The notes below the pieces were generated by a model that had not been told where the DNA came from, searched no databases, and worked only from the letters and a program-made list of their open reading frames with translations. A stretch of 64,000 bases of DNA from positions 63,634,917 through 63,698,916 of the forward strand of contig OY759261.1 of assembly GCA_963662155.1 (NCBI GenBank), given 5' to 3'. The stretch comes from Lamellibrachia columna. Its lineage: Eukaryota; Annelida; Polychaeta; Sabellida; Siboglinidae. The position numbers were made by a program, and so were the translations under genes. Of the stretch, positions 45,711 to 64,000 are shown in pieces (position 1 is the stretch's first letter; every line of letters begins with the position of its first letter).

Positions 45711-47723
45711 CGGGAGCCAGATTACGTGCGTACGTGCGTGTGTGACTTATTGACATACCCATAGTAAAGTATATATACTCTGTCACGTTATCACTACCAC
45801 GTACACGTCCCAACGGCAATGGATTTTGTCAATTTAAAACAACCGATGAGGAGTGAATACAGTCGATCCGACACTACGAAGTCTGACATCCTCGTGGGGT
45901 TTGGACAGCTGTATAGACTGGACTGACACACAAAGGAATGCCGCCAGTGTTATGCAGTCAATATGTTCGTTCATTAATCATCTCTTCTCTGAAAACGCAG
46001 CGAAGAAAGTTGATGTTGAATGTTACTACGTCGACGCGAGACTGATCCTCCATAAAAGAAACATTTTGTCCATAGAGGTAGCGGTACCACTGTACCTACC
46101 CGTGTAGTTGCACACGGCGACAATGTCAAAACGCTCCACTATTTTATCTTCCCATTATTTAAAATGAATTAAACGCCGCCACACTCACTAAGTGACACAA
46201 TCATGCACTCACTGAGCGAGCACGCACGCACGCACTCACTCACTCGCACATTCTCCCATTTCAATAGCACGCGTGGAGATGTGGTTCGTATCGAGAGGAT
46301 TGCATCACTCCTCCTGTTTACACCTTTGTACACCGACAAAAAAAAGGTGTCATTAATCATAGGCCCTACAGGCGAAACGCATTGATCAAATGATTGTGCT
46401 AAATATGTTACGTCTTGAAATGCCCATAACAGTCATTTTTCCGGAAAATCACCCGTGAACATAGAGTGAGATGCGCTGTGTCCGCCTTGTCGTACCATCA
46501 ATTGATGTTCTTTGTCACGGAATGGGCGGCGGGACGACGAAGCCTTAAAGGATCGTGTTGACAGAGACGAATTTGTTTGACTACACCCCTGATTCATTTA
46601 AAGCACAGGCACTTTGTCACGGCATGGGAGTCTACGATCGCTAACGCTGCACATGACGAAGGAGAAGAAGATGAAATGCATATTTAATAATGTGTTTCAG
46701 TCGATATTTCATATAGTTTTTTTCATACACAACCACTGCACCCCATAACAAACCAATGTGTTGGTATAGTTGACTATTGTATTTCAAACATCACAATACT
46801 TCTGTAACGCTTTCAGGCTGTTTCTATTCAGTTTAAATGCGATTTGAGTACTATTGGATCGAAGTCATGCAGTAAGAGTAATTTTAACCCAATGTCTTCC
46901 AATAATCTTAATGCTGCCCTGTAGCATTGATTCTGGAAATGATCCTCTGTTTGAATTGGAGTACTGCGATTTGTGGATTGTTAAATATGAAAGAGAAATT
47001 AATTATTGTAGTATTTATTCGTTTTCCAACTGCTTGAGTAGATTACAGGGATACCAAGTATAAGATTTTGCTTTAACATTGAGTGGATATGAATATATTT
47101 ATACACATATGTTCTTAAAACGTAAGGATGGTTGTACGGCTAGAACGCACGAAGTAGGATAAAAGAAATTATTCATTCTCACTGAGGACAAAACATGAAA
47201 GGAATACTGATTGTGCGGTGTCGGTATGTTTAGGAGCAGCATTGAGATATATCCTTGTCCACTTAACTGCCATCTGCAGCTGCTTGCCTTTACCGGGACC
47301 TTCGCTAAATTGCGCTAGATCCAATGTAAAATGGTGCAGTTTGCGGCACTTTTTATTATTGCACGATGCTTTCGCTCTATTCTATACTTTATGGAACGCT
47401 TCTTCAAGGCGATGAATGATTTCATGATGACCTAGGCGTGGTATTAATATATATGGTATTTGAAGGAATGGTATCAGAAGTACTGTAAACACCGCAGGGG
47501 TTGAGAACTGAGCACGTTGGATACGTTGGACCTATTCCTGTGTTATTGGCTACAGATACTCTGATCTAGCTTCATTACTATAAAAGTTGTTAACGTTTCA
47601 TACATTCATGTCCATCCAAGACTGTATTCAGTGTCACAACATGCACTGTACTTCCGTAATACAATAACATGACAGGTGAATAGATTAGTGTGACTCATGA
47701 GAGTCTACACCAATTATATAGCA

Positions 47724-49138
47724 CGAGATAATAGTCGTACCTTTCGCAGCGAACGCAAGCTGTTAAAGTTGATAACGTCACCTCAAGAAGTGTTGGTTTA
47801 TGCTCTGGTGTACCGCAGGGTAGCGTGCTGGGACCCTTGTTTTTTACAATCTATTGTCCGGGGCTCAACCATGTCTTCGAACACCACCAACTCCGTTACC
47901 ACATGTATGCTGACGATACCCAGCTGTATGTTGAATTTCCGCGTGATCAGCCAGCGCATGCTACAACTGCCATTGACCGCATATCGCGATGTACCGCCGA
48001 TGTAAAGTCATGGATGGTGTCCCACAACCTTCTTCTTAACGAGTGTAAAACGGAAGCCGTCGTGATTTCCGCTGCGCAGAATCGCAAACGTGTTCAACCT
48101 CCTGTTGACCTAGTCATTGATGTCTGTGGCTGCTCCGTCACGCCGAAACCATTTATCCGCGACATCGGTTTTGTATTTGATGACACAATGACAATGGCGG
48201 CGCAGATACGCCGTGTCTGCCAGGTGGCATACTGTCACATTCGCGGCATTGCAACTATCAGAAAATGCCTTTCCACCATTGCTTGCAAAACAATTATTCA
48301 TGCTTTAGTCATGTCGCGCTTGGACTTCGGCAACGCTATGTTTTATGGACTGCCCGAGACGCAGCTGCGGAAACTGCAGATGATTCAAAACTCCGCGGCA
48401 CGGCTGATTACTGGAACCCGCAGACGAGATCACATAACACCAGTTTTATTCAGTTTACATTGGTTGCCTATTCGTCAGCGAATCGAATTCAAACTTCTTT
48501 TACTTGTGTTTCGCGCTGTGCATCATCTATGCCCTGTGTATCTGTCGTCGCTAGTGATTCCATACACACCCACCCGAACACTGAGATCCGCCGATCAACA
48601 TCTATTGACTATACCGCGGTACCATCTCGAGCGGTACGGTCGTCGGGCCTTTTCTGTGGCAGGGCCGACACTATGGAACGCCCTGCCTCCCGCAATTAGG
48701 CACGCCAACTCCGTTGCGGTATTCAAGTCACTTATAAAAACACATCTCTTTCGCGAAGCCTTTCGAACACTCTGTTGACATTTTAATCACTCGAACATTT
48801 TACTTATTTAACTTATTATTTATTTAATTTGTTTATTTAACTTATCTGATTAACTTATATGTTTATCTAATGTATCAACTTAATTGTAGTTGTTTATTTT
48901 ATCTTTTTTATTTATTTATTTTATTTTATGTATTTATTTAACTTCTTGACATAATTAATTCATTTAAATCATTTAGTGAACTTTGTATTTAACTTATGTT
49001 TACCTGTCTTTTAATCACATTTTATTTTAGCTCTTCAATTTATTTAAAATTATTTAGCATTAACTTGTTAGCGCCTTTGAGCAGGTTTTTAACCCGGATA
49101 CACGGCGCATTATAAATGTATAATAATAATAATAATAC
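47724..49138 (+). mobile_element. L2-like non-LTR retrotransposon, 5'-truncated
   Basis: Open frame 47825-48778 (317 codons; the frame continues upstream to about 47735 with SGVPQGSVLGP) carries YADDTQLY, the C-terminal HWLPIRQRIEFK, and GPTLWNALPPAIR with FKSLIKTHLF, typical of L2/CR1-group RTs. The 3' UTR is T/A-rich and ends GCGCCTTTGAGCAGG..ACGGCGCATTATAAATG(TATAA)TAATAATAAT, the small GCGCC hairpin and AAT-type tail seen in L2-like elements. Base composition is more GC-rich than the other retroelements. Empty sites exist at about 62115 and at about 40415 (minus). Confidence 0.92.
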
Positions 49139-49889
49139 AAAGTGGATATGATTTAACACGTTAATTTCACATAAACAGTTGGGCAACTTATTTCACCCCA
49201 CATCGCCTGTCTTTTGCAGAAGAAAACAAAAAGCCGTTGACCCCTTCTACAAGGGGAAGTAAATGATCTAACACAGGGGTTTAATTTATAATTTGACGTG
49301 AACACACATAGTCGTGGTCTCTATCTCTAACCTCACTACCTCCAAGTGTAACTGCGATCTGCCGTTTATGGCGCATGCATTATCAAGCTCGTATGACAAA
49401 TACGATAATCTCACTTGCCTGATCACCACACTCCAGTTAGGAATTTAGGTTACCCTAGAACCCATGTCTGTATCGCAACAAATCGACGTTCTTCATGATG
49501 TACGGGTCTTATACCGCTCTGTGCTTAACACTTCTTTCATGCTGGTGTTCTGTCCCTCCAGGTGACTGCTGACTCACTGTTGGGCCTTCCTCTCGGTCTC
49601 ACTCCAGTCATCGTCATACTCAACGCCACCTTCATAGCATACTTGCCTTCTCTTCGCATCACATGACCATATCATCTCAATTTATTCATTTTGACCATTT
49701 CAACAATTGGGATGATATTGTTCTCCCTGTAGAGATGATCATTTCGCAGTCTGTCCCATTTGGCAACACCCTGTGTGATTCGCTTTCGTGTCTACTGCAG
49801 GGATTCGACTTTCACGCTTCTTTTCAAGGTCCATTTCGTTCCTCCCTTTATACTTCGCAAGAGTTTATACCATCCGGTTGATTTCTTCT

Positions 49890-50300
49890 CAAGAGTTTGC
49901 ATAGCTTCTGCAGTATCTAGTTTGCGTAGCTTCTGCAGTATCTAGTTGGCGTAGCTTCTGCAGTATCTAGTTGGCGTAGCTTCTGCAGTATCTAGTTGGC
50001 GTAGCTTCTGCAGTATCTAGTTTGCGTAGCTTCTGCAGTATGTAGTTGGCGTAGCTTCTGCAGTATCTAGTTGGCGTAGCTTCTGCAGTATCTAGTTGGC
50101 GTAGCTTCTGCAGTATCTAGTTGGCGTAGCTTCTGCAGTATCTAGTTGGCGTAGCTTCTGCAGTATCTAGTTGGCGTAGCTTCTGCAGTATCTAGTTGGC
50201 GTAGCTTCTGCAGTATCTAGTTGGCGTAGCTTCTGCAGTATCTATTTGGCGTAGCTTCTGCAGTATCTAGTTGGCGTAGCTTCTGCAGTATCCAGTAATC
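49890..50300. repeat. 25-bp minisatellite, about 16 copies
   Basis: Unit TTGGCGTAGCTTCTGCAGTA plus TCTAG. The second duplication copy has a single unit at about 62866, so the array expanded here after or independently of the duplication. Confidence 0.95.
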
Positions 50301-50342
50301 GCCGCCGCCGCCGCCGCCGCCGCCGCCTCCGCCTCCGCCGCT
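50300..50342. repeat. (GCC)n microsatellite
   Basis: About 13 units; 35 or so in the second copy at 62886-62990. Confidence 0.93.
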
Positions 50343-50712
50343 GCTATCAACAGTTCTACTGGCATACAAACCCTCAAACACAAGACGTGCTACACAAGAC
50401 TGCACAAACAACGTAAAATGACACGTACATCAGCACTGACAGTGATAATATTGTTAGTATAGACTACATCAGTGGAGTGGAGTGAATTATCTATACATGA
50501 TATAGGCAAGTGAGAAAGAACGTTTTACAAAAAAGTGTTTTTTATACTATTAATACATTCGTTTGCAACAGAAAAACATTGAGATACTCAGCAACGCACA
50601 AATGCCCACGTACATTTCGTTACAGCTTACTTTGAGAAGTCACGCAATCGCACAACGTTCACTCATGATCGCGGTACTTATAAAAAGTGACGAGACCACC
50701 AAATGTGTCATC

Positions 50713-50797
50713 CCAGGGGTGTCAACTATTATTGAAGGCGCCCCGTTTCTGTGGGGTCTGCCCTATTCATTTCAACAATAGGGGATGTCTGTATAAA
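50713..50797 (+). promoter_or_regulatory. Gene 2 core promoter with TATA box
   Basis: CAGGGGTGTCA at 50714-50724, GGCGCCCCGT at about 50737-50746 and TATAAA at 50792-50797, 39 bp before the ATG. All three have counterparts upstream of the inverted copy exon 1, indicating purifying selection or recent common origin. Confidence 0.65.
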
Positions 50798-50835
50798 CAG
50801 CCGGCGACAGACGACACACGGCATAACTCTGAACG

Positions 50836-56796
<5,961 letters not shown>

Positions 56797-58400
56797 AGAC
56801 AAGGGTTTCTGCCATGTAGTTGGTTTTTAAAATGTGCTATTCTATGACGACACATTTGGAAATGTTGCCATAATCAAATAATTGCGTTGTCTTAGTTTTT
56901 ATTTGGACACACGTCAAATTGTCAGGTGCTTGGTAATGTTTCTTTGTTAAATTTTATGTTTCAGCAAGTCTCCACAAACATTTTAGTTTTCCTTACATTT
57001 TAACATATAGATGCACGGTTTTTACAGCTACACTTGTCCGTGTATGATTTACTAAATTATAAAGTCGCCGTTGATTTGATATCTAAAATTAAGCCTGGTA
57101 CGTATTTCGTGAGTACGACATGTTGCCTTAATAGCCCAACTTAATGGCAGGAACTTTGCAAGGTCAAACGGAACACGCTCACAAAGGGTTTGAACTCCCG
57201 GAACTGTACAACATTGCTTTATTAGCCAAATAGTATGAAAAGCTATAACGATTATTTATCCCAGAAAGTCGCCAAGTCCGTGTTACAAAATGTCATTTAT
57301 GTCAACGCATTTTTTATTTGAGGAATATGAAGAATATGCAGTCAAAATGTAGTATAAAACACTGAAATGGAATTAAATATGTTGACATATTTGTGTTATT
57401 TTATTATCAACCCAATACTGTTATTAAATTATTACGTTTGAACATCGATGTATTTCGTGTACTTGAAATGATGTTATCGTCATTGCTATAAGTCAATATG
57501 CAAATTTTACTAATCATATTATGACTGGCAAATGTCAACAACAAACCCTGTGTAGAAACTGCAGTCAACTTATTATAACTTCAATGACTAAATAGCTTGT
57601 CACTGCAATATATTCATATTTTGGTTGTAATTACAGATTAAAGTGTCTACATTGTAATTTGCAATGCATGTTGCTTACATTGGTAATCAGAGTTGTACTA
57701 GTTATATGTTATGCGTGGTTTTAATTGGATCTGCATCATTATATTCTTGCTAATGCTACTGACATATATTCAGTGAAATGTTTTTTCTTCATTTTAACAC
57801 ATTCGTGTATTAGCCAATCGAAGAAAACATTGCTGAAGAAATAAACATGTCTTTAATTCAATGCATGATCAGATAGAATGTTACTTCAAATATCATATGT
57901 TGTATTGCTGTACCGGGTCGTTCAACAATTGGTTATACAAAATAGCTATCGATGTCCTATCTGAAACATGGACTGCTACTGTCATGGACCGACCACGCTA
58001 CTACACTACAACTCAGACCAGTGGAAGATATAGTGTCACGAGATAGAAGTCAGCAACATAGAGAAGACTGAGAGGCTGCATTGATTTGAAAACGACACGT
58101 AGATATCGACGTTCGACCTATGTCCTTGCTCCCGCATGACGTCGTATGGACCTCCCATGGCATTATGCAATTGTTGAACGGCTTCCTACTGTGTGTTCAG
58201 CCTTGACTAGAGTTTGCGTTTCGCTTTCAGGAACTAAGGTTGTGTGCTTTCATATGTGCGATGCTTTTGTTGTATTGTTCTCCACGTGGTGAGAGTCTTT
58301 GGACATTTATTTGTTATTGTTTTGGTTAATAAAGTGCTACGCTTCATCACTGAAATATTGTGTGATATCAAGTTTTGGTTTATCATCACAAAACCCCCCG
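56797..58400 (+). other. Gene 2 3' UTR/3' flank
   Basis: Homologous to the gene 1 3' flank. Candidate poly(A) signals ATTAAA at 57372-57377 and AATAAA at 58328-58333. No other gene seen. Confidence 0.65.
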
Positions 58401-59427
58401 TCAGATTTAGGATTGTGGATACCCCTGGGCAGTGTTCGACCGGTGATCATATAAATTTATAACTCCGGCGATGAACAACAATGATAGTTACATTGACTCG
58501 GGTCTAGTTGGGATGCCCCATTTCTATAATTCAACACTCATGAAATATGGTTGCACAAGTGAACAAGACAAGAAAGACAAGTGAAAGAAAATTTAATATT
58601 TTAAACACGATAGTTACTAAGTAATTACCCAGTAGACTCCTGGGTCTATGTAATATAATATAGTATTCTGATTCTCTAAAAAGCGGACCAGGGTTTATCG
58701 CTCAGTGTAATCGTAGAAGCTTCTACTAACATTTAATCCTGACACACAAAACTCTATTTCAACATAAACTCAAAGTAAAACCTATCTGATCATCCACATG
58801 GAGATCTACCATATTGGAGTGTAGGCTTATCTAACGTGACTAGCCCAACAACCGCCTCCTTCTGCCCACAGCCACACAGTTTATTATACGGTATCTAATG
58901 CCTAAGCAACATCCGAATTACATATGTGTTAGATAAATTACCCAAGCAGCAGCAGAGTTGATTTTGAGGTACCTAATGCCTAAACACCCTCCCAGTCGAG
59001 TCTATGCATTCTCAGAAACCGTTCATTAACCTGTCCTTTGTGTGGCGGCGTGTCTACATTACCGCCCGTCTTTACATGGGAGACGGAATTGATTTCCCGG
59101 TCTTCGAGAACGGACGGTAGTTGCCGTTTGACGTCGCACATCGGCATTCTGCAGTCGAAGAGCGTCTTGTTCGCTGCCAAAGAGCGTACCGTCTGCCGTC
59201 GAAGAGCGCGCCGTCCGCTGCCGAAGAGCGCACCGTCCCCCTCGCCCCGAGCGCTGTCCGCCAATATCGGGCGCTTCGTTGTTTCACGAGTATAAACGCT
59301 ATGGACGGGCGTCAATCTACCCTCTTCCTATCTACGTTGCGCCTCTCGTTCTTGTGCTCGATCACTACTTCTCTTACGTTCCTATTCTCCTTCTAAACTT
59401 TATTTGAAAGTATACAATTCTACCGAC
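58401..59427. other. Intergenic, with GC-rich degenerate 25-bp repeat
   Basis: 59150-59260 contains repeated GCCG..GAAGAGCG blocks (about four, near 25 bp apart) in otherwise AT-rich DNA; frames on both strands stay open across it. It may be part of an LTR or other element, but I see no proof. This stretch is missing at the matching point of the first duplication copy (44163/44164). Confidence 0.5.
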
Positions 59428-59864
59428 ATACGCAGTCTTACATTCCACGTGGCTGACTCACACTTGCCCTTCATTTGACATCTGGGCCCCCTTCTGTGTC
59501 CATTCTACTTCGCCGTGATCTGCTCGCCGAGATGACCGTACGTGTATGCAGTCTCTTTTTATGCTCCTGTAATATCGTCATATGAAAATGTACCATATGA
59601 TGTTAGAGGGGTAGTATCAGTTCCATAGAAACTAGCTAGCGCAGTGTGCGATAACAACGAGCTTTCTAGTCATGCTGTTCTATGTATTTGTGTAAATTAA
59701 GCACAAATATTTCATTTACATTTTTTTTTATTTTGAAGTCCACCGCATATTGAAATGGACGGATACACATATGTACGTATAAACTTGAGTTTGTAGCACA
59801 CAGTTTGTATAGTCAAGAAACATAGTTTGTGTGCGTGTGTCTTTGTAACATTGTGGTATATGCG

Positions 59865-60086
<222 letters not shown>

Positions 60087-60579
60087 TCGGAAGCCAGATT
60101 ACGTGCGTACGTGCATGTGTGACTTATTGACATGCCAATAGTAAAGTATGTATACTCTGTCAAGTTATCACTACCACGTACACGTCCCAACGGCAATGGA
60201 TTTGGTCAATTTAAAACAACCGATAAGGAGTGAACACATCCGATCCGACACTACGAAGTCTGACATCCTCGTGGGGGACCGACACACAAAGTAATGCAGC
60301 CAGTGTTATGCATTCAATATGTTCGTTCATTAATCATATCATCTCTTAAAACGCAGCTAAGAACGTTGATGTTGAATGTTACTACGTCGACGCTAGACTG
60401 ATCCTCCATAAACGAAATATTTTGTCCATAGAGGTAGCGGAATCACTGTACCTACCCGTGTAGTTGCACACGGCGACAATGTCAAAATGTTCCACTATTT
60501 TATCCTTCCCATTATTTAGAATGAATTAAACGCCGCCACACTAACTAAGGCACACAATCACGCACTCACTGAGCGAACA

Positions 60580-60615
<36 letters not shown>

Positions 60616-62885
60616 CTCGCACATTCTCCCATTTCAAAAGCACGCGTGGAGATGTGGTTCATATCGGGAGGGTTGCATCACTCCTCCTTTGTACCCCTTC
60701 TACACCGACATAAAAACGGTGTAATTAATCATAGGCCCAACAGACGAGACGCATTGATCAAATTATTGTACTAAACATTTTACGTCTTCAAACGCCCATA
60801 ACAGTCAGTTTTCCTGAAAATCACCCGTGAACATAGAGTGAGATGCGCTGTGTCCGCCTTGTCGTACCATCAACTGATGTTCTTTGTCACGGAATGGGCG
60901 GGACGACGAGGCCTTAAAGGATCGAGTTGACAGAGACGAATTTGTTTCGGATGTTTGACTACACCCCTGATTCATTTAAAGCACAGGCACTTTGTCACGG
61001 CATGGCAGACTACGATCGCCAACGCTGCACATGAAGAAGGAGAAGAAGAATAACAAATGCATATTTAATAATGTGTTTCAGTCGATATTTCATATAGTTT
61101 TTTTTTCATACACAACTACTGCACCCCATAACAAACCAATGTGTTGGTATAGTTGACTATTGTATTTCAAATATCACAATACTTGTGTAACGCTTTCAGG
61201 TTGTTTCTGTTCAGCTTAAATACGATTTGAGTACTATTCGTATCGGTGTCATGCAGTAAGCGTAATTTTAACCCAATGTCTTCCAATAATCTTAATGCTG
61301 CCCTATATCATTGATTCTGGAAATGATCCTGTGTTTGAATTGGAGTACTGCGATTTGTGGATTGTTAAATATGAAAGAGAAATTAATTATGATAGTATTT
61401 ATTCGTTTTCCAACTGCTTCAGTAGATTACGGGGATACCAAATATAAGATTTTGCTTTAACATTGAGTGGATATGAATATATTTATACACATATGTTCTT
61501 AAAACGTAAGGATGGTTGTACAGATAGAACGAATGAAGTAGGATAAAAGAAAGTACTCATTCTCATTGAGAACAAAATATGAAAGAATACTGATCGTGCG
61601 GTGTCAGTGTGTTTAGGAACAGTATTGAGATATATCGTTGTCCACTTAAATGCCATCTGCAGCTGTTTGCCTTTACCGGGACCTTTGCTAAATTGCGCTA
61701 GATCCAACGTAAAATGGTGCAGTTTGCGGCACTCTTTGTTATTGCACTATGCTTTCGCTCTATTCTATACTTTATGGAACACTTCTCCAAGACGATGAAT
61801 GATTTCATGATGACCTAGGCGTGGTATTAATACATATGGTATTTGAAGAAATGGTATCAGAAGTACTGTAAACACCGCAGCGGTTGAGAACTGAGCACGT
61901 TGGATAGGATGGACCTAATCCTGTGTTATTGGCTAGAGATGCTCTGATCTATCTTCATTACTACAAAAGTTGTTAACGTTTCATACATTCATGTCCATCC
62001 AAGACTGTATTCAGTGTCACAACATACACTGTACTTCCATAATACAATAACATGACAGGTGAATAGATTAGTGTGACTCGTGAGAGTCTACACCAATTAT
62101 ATAGCGCGAGAGAATAGTACAAAGTGGATATGATTTAACACGTTAATGTCACATAAACAGTTGGGCAACTTATTTCACCCCACATCGCCTGTCTTTTACA
62201 GAAGGAAACAAAAAGCCGTTGACCCCTTCTACCAGGGGAAGTAAATGATCTAACACAGGGGGTTAATTTATAATTTTTCGTGAACACACAGAGTCGCGGT
62301 CTCTATCTCTAACCTCACTACCTCCAAGTGTAACTGCGATCTGCCGTTTATGGCGCATGCATTATCAAACTCTTATGACAAATACGATAATCTCACTTGC
62401 CTGATCACCACACTCCAGTTAGGAATTTAGGTTACCATAGAACCCATGTCTGTGTCGCAACAAACCAACGTTCTCCATTATGTACGTGTCTTATACCGCT
62501 CTGTGCTTAACACTTCTTTCATGCTGGTGTTCTGTCCCTCCAGGTGACTGCTGACTCACTGTTGGGCCTTCCTCACCGTCTCACTCCAGTCATCGTCATA
62601 CTCAGTGTCACCTTCATAACATACTTGTCTTCTCGTCGCATCACATGACCATATCATCTCAATTTATTCATTTTGACCATTTCAACAACTGGGATGATAT
62701 TGTTCTCCCTGTAGAGATGATCATTTCGCGGTCTGTCCCATTTGGCAACACCCTGTGTGATTCGCATGGCTTTCGTGTCTACTGCAGGGATTCGACTTTC
62801 ACGCTTCTTTTCAAGGTCCATTTCGTTCCTCCATTTATACCATCCGGTTGATTTCTTCTCAAGAGTTGGCGTAGCTTCTGCAGTG

Positions 62886-62990
<105 letters not shown>

Positions 62991-63124
62991 CATCTGGTCA
63001 ATTAAATAATATTTGTATCGATGTTCAGTAATCAACGAAGTTATATCCTGATACATTTATTGTTTGTTAGATATGATATTCATGTAGCATAGATAATGCA
63101 CATACGGACAGTGGCGGATCTAGG

Positions 63125-63430
63125 ATCTCACCAAAGGGGAGGCCAAAGGGGAGGCCAAGGGGAGGCCAAAGAGGAGGCCAAAGGGGAGGCCAAGGGGAGG
63201 CCAAAGAGGGAGGCCAAAGGGGAAGGCCAAATGGGGAGGCCAAAGAGGGAGGCCAAAGGGGAAGGTCAAAGTGGAGGCCAAAGGGGAGGCCAAATGGGGA
63301 GGCCAAAGGGGAGGCCAAAGGGGATGCTAAAGGGTGAGACCAAAGGTGGAGGCCAAAGGGGGAGGCCAAAGGTGGAGGCCAAAGGGGGAGGCCAAAGAGG
63401 GAGGCCAAAGGGGAGGCCAAAGGGGGCAAT
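63125..63430. repeat. AGGCCAAAGGGG minisatellite, second copy
   Basis: Homologous to 51145-51400, with additional units. Confidence 0.93.
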
Positions 63431-64000
63431 GGGACCAAGTCTAGTCACCATGCTACGGCGCATCGAGGTTGAATGTTGTAAAGCGCTTTGAGCGGTCATT
63501 AATACCGCTGCAATATATAAGAACACACATTTACCTTTTAAGATATAGCATGATTAAAAGCGATTCAGTGTGCTGCTGTTTTCCGTCAGTTCTGCACTGC
63601 TTACAGCTCTGCTTAATCACAATCATGTGAACATGAAAACAGATACCATGTGCTACACACGTAACGCATTCATTGTACTAACAAACTGAACATCGTAAAT
63701 GGTCACCTGTGTCGTTGATGAGTTATTAGTTTGCATGATTTGTCAGTTATTGGGTAAAGGCAGAAAGTTAACAATTAATCAAGAAAACATTTATGTCGTG
63801 GCCTTATGGCAATCGGTTTTAGAAAATCAGTATTTAAAATTCGTCATTGCCGAAATGTAGTAGATTGCTATTACATCGAACGCTAGTCTGAGCTTTTCCA
63901 AATAATCTTCAATTTGATAAACATTTGCTTTTAGCATTGAATGTATATACGCGTGATAATCCGTTTCCTTTTTTACACATTCTAATTAAACTGGAAATAT

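Larger units (their letters stand above)
44164..50712 (+). repeat. Gene 2 upstream region, copy 1 of a segmental duplication
   Basis: Matches 59428-62885 in order. Holds an 18-bp tandem repeat (44930-45035), GT microsatellites (45485-45715), the L2-like insertion (47724-49138), a SINE body fragment (49175-49250) and a 25-bp minisatellite (49890-50300). No gene of its own recognised; short frames at 45853, 46854 and 49663 lack coding support, although the last is partly kept in the second copy. Confidence 0.85.

Noticed and set aside
59038..59396. Overlapping Arg/Ala-rich frames
   Set aside because: Due to a GC-rich 25-bp degenerate repeat; several frames open on both strands.

Overview
The window is animal (metazoan) nuclear DNA. 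Short exons with GT-AG or GC-AG introns, very long dinucleotide repeats, several CR1/L2-like non-LTR retrotransposons and a tRNA-derived SINE all point to an invertebrate. Marine lophotrochozoans or cephalochordates would fit, but the sequence does not let me name the species. Almost all real coding sequence belongs to one family: secreted peptidoglycan recognition proteins (PGRP, N-acetylmuramoyl-L-alanine amidase fold) carrying an N-terminal thrombospondin type 1 (TSP1) module and an EGF-like module.

Layout. (1) 1-28.4 kb, + strand: PGRP gene 1. Its signal-peptide exon is predicted about 1.2 kb left of the window. Visible exons: TSP1/EGF (5400-5590); about 21 mini-exons of 18-45 nt between 7.0 and 22.1 kb, all phase 1-1, encoding a Thr/Pro/Ser/Ala-rich stalk, the core of which is a tandem array of about 1.8-kb genomic units each supplying three mini-exons (34 residues); two six-cysteine exons (22722-22856, 23790-23957); and three PGRP exons (24581-26538). 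(2) 28.9-31.9 kb, - strand: a broken inverted copy holding only exon 1 (donor destroyed) and exon 2. (3) 32.4-39.9 kb: three tandem copies of a 2.7-2.9-kb non-coding segment rich in (TATG)n, (AT)n and polypurine arrays; the third is split by a CR1-like insertion. (4) 39.9-43.9 kb: an inverted piece of the gene 2 upstream region, then a CR1-like element whose 5' part is inverted (twin-priming structure). (5) 43.9-58.4 kb: a remnant of a PGRP 3' flank, a long upstream region containing an L2-like insertion, and PGRP gene 2, complete in five exons (50836-56796, 306 residues; signal peptide-TSP1-EGF-PGRP, no stalk). (6) 59.4-64.0 kb: a second copy of the gene 2 upstream region and start of intron 1, with promoter and exon 1 precisely missing.

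How the genes work together (inference): both PGRPs keep the zinc-ligand and catalytic residues of amidase-type PGRPs, so both are likely secreted enzymes that cut or bind bacterial peptidoglycan. Gene 1 differs by a long, probably O-glycosylated stalk and two extra disulfide-rich modules between EGF and PGRP. The locus is evolving fast by segmental duplication, inversion and retroelement insertion. The most interesting feature is the mini-exon array, which looks like a machine for changing stalk length in whole in-frame steps, by unit number in DNA or by exon skipping in RNA. No transcript data were available; exon calls rest on splice consensus, phase and comparison between copies.
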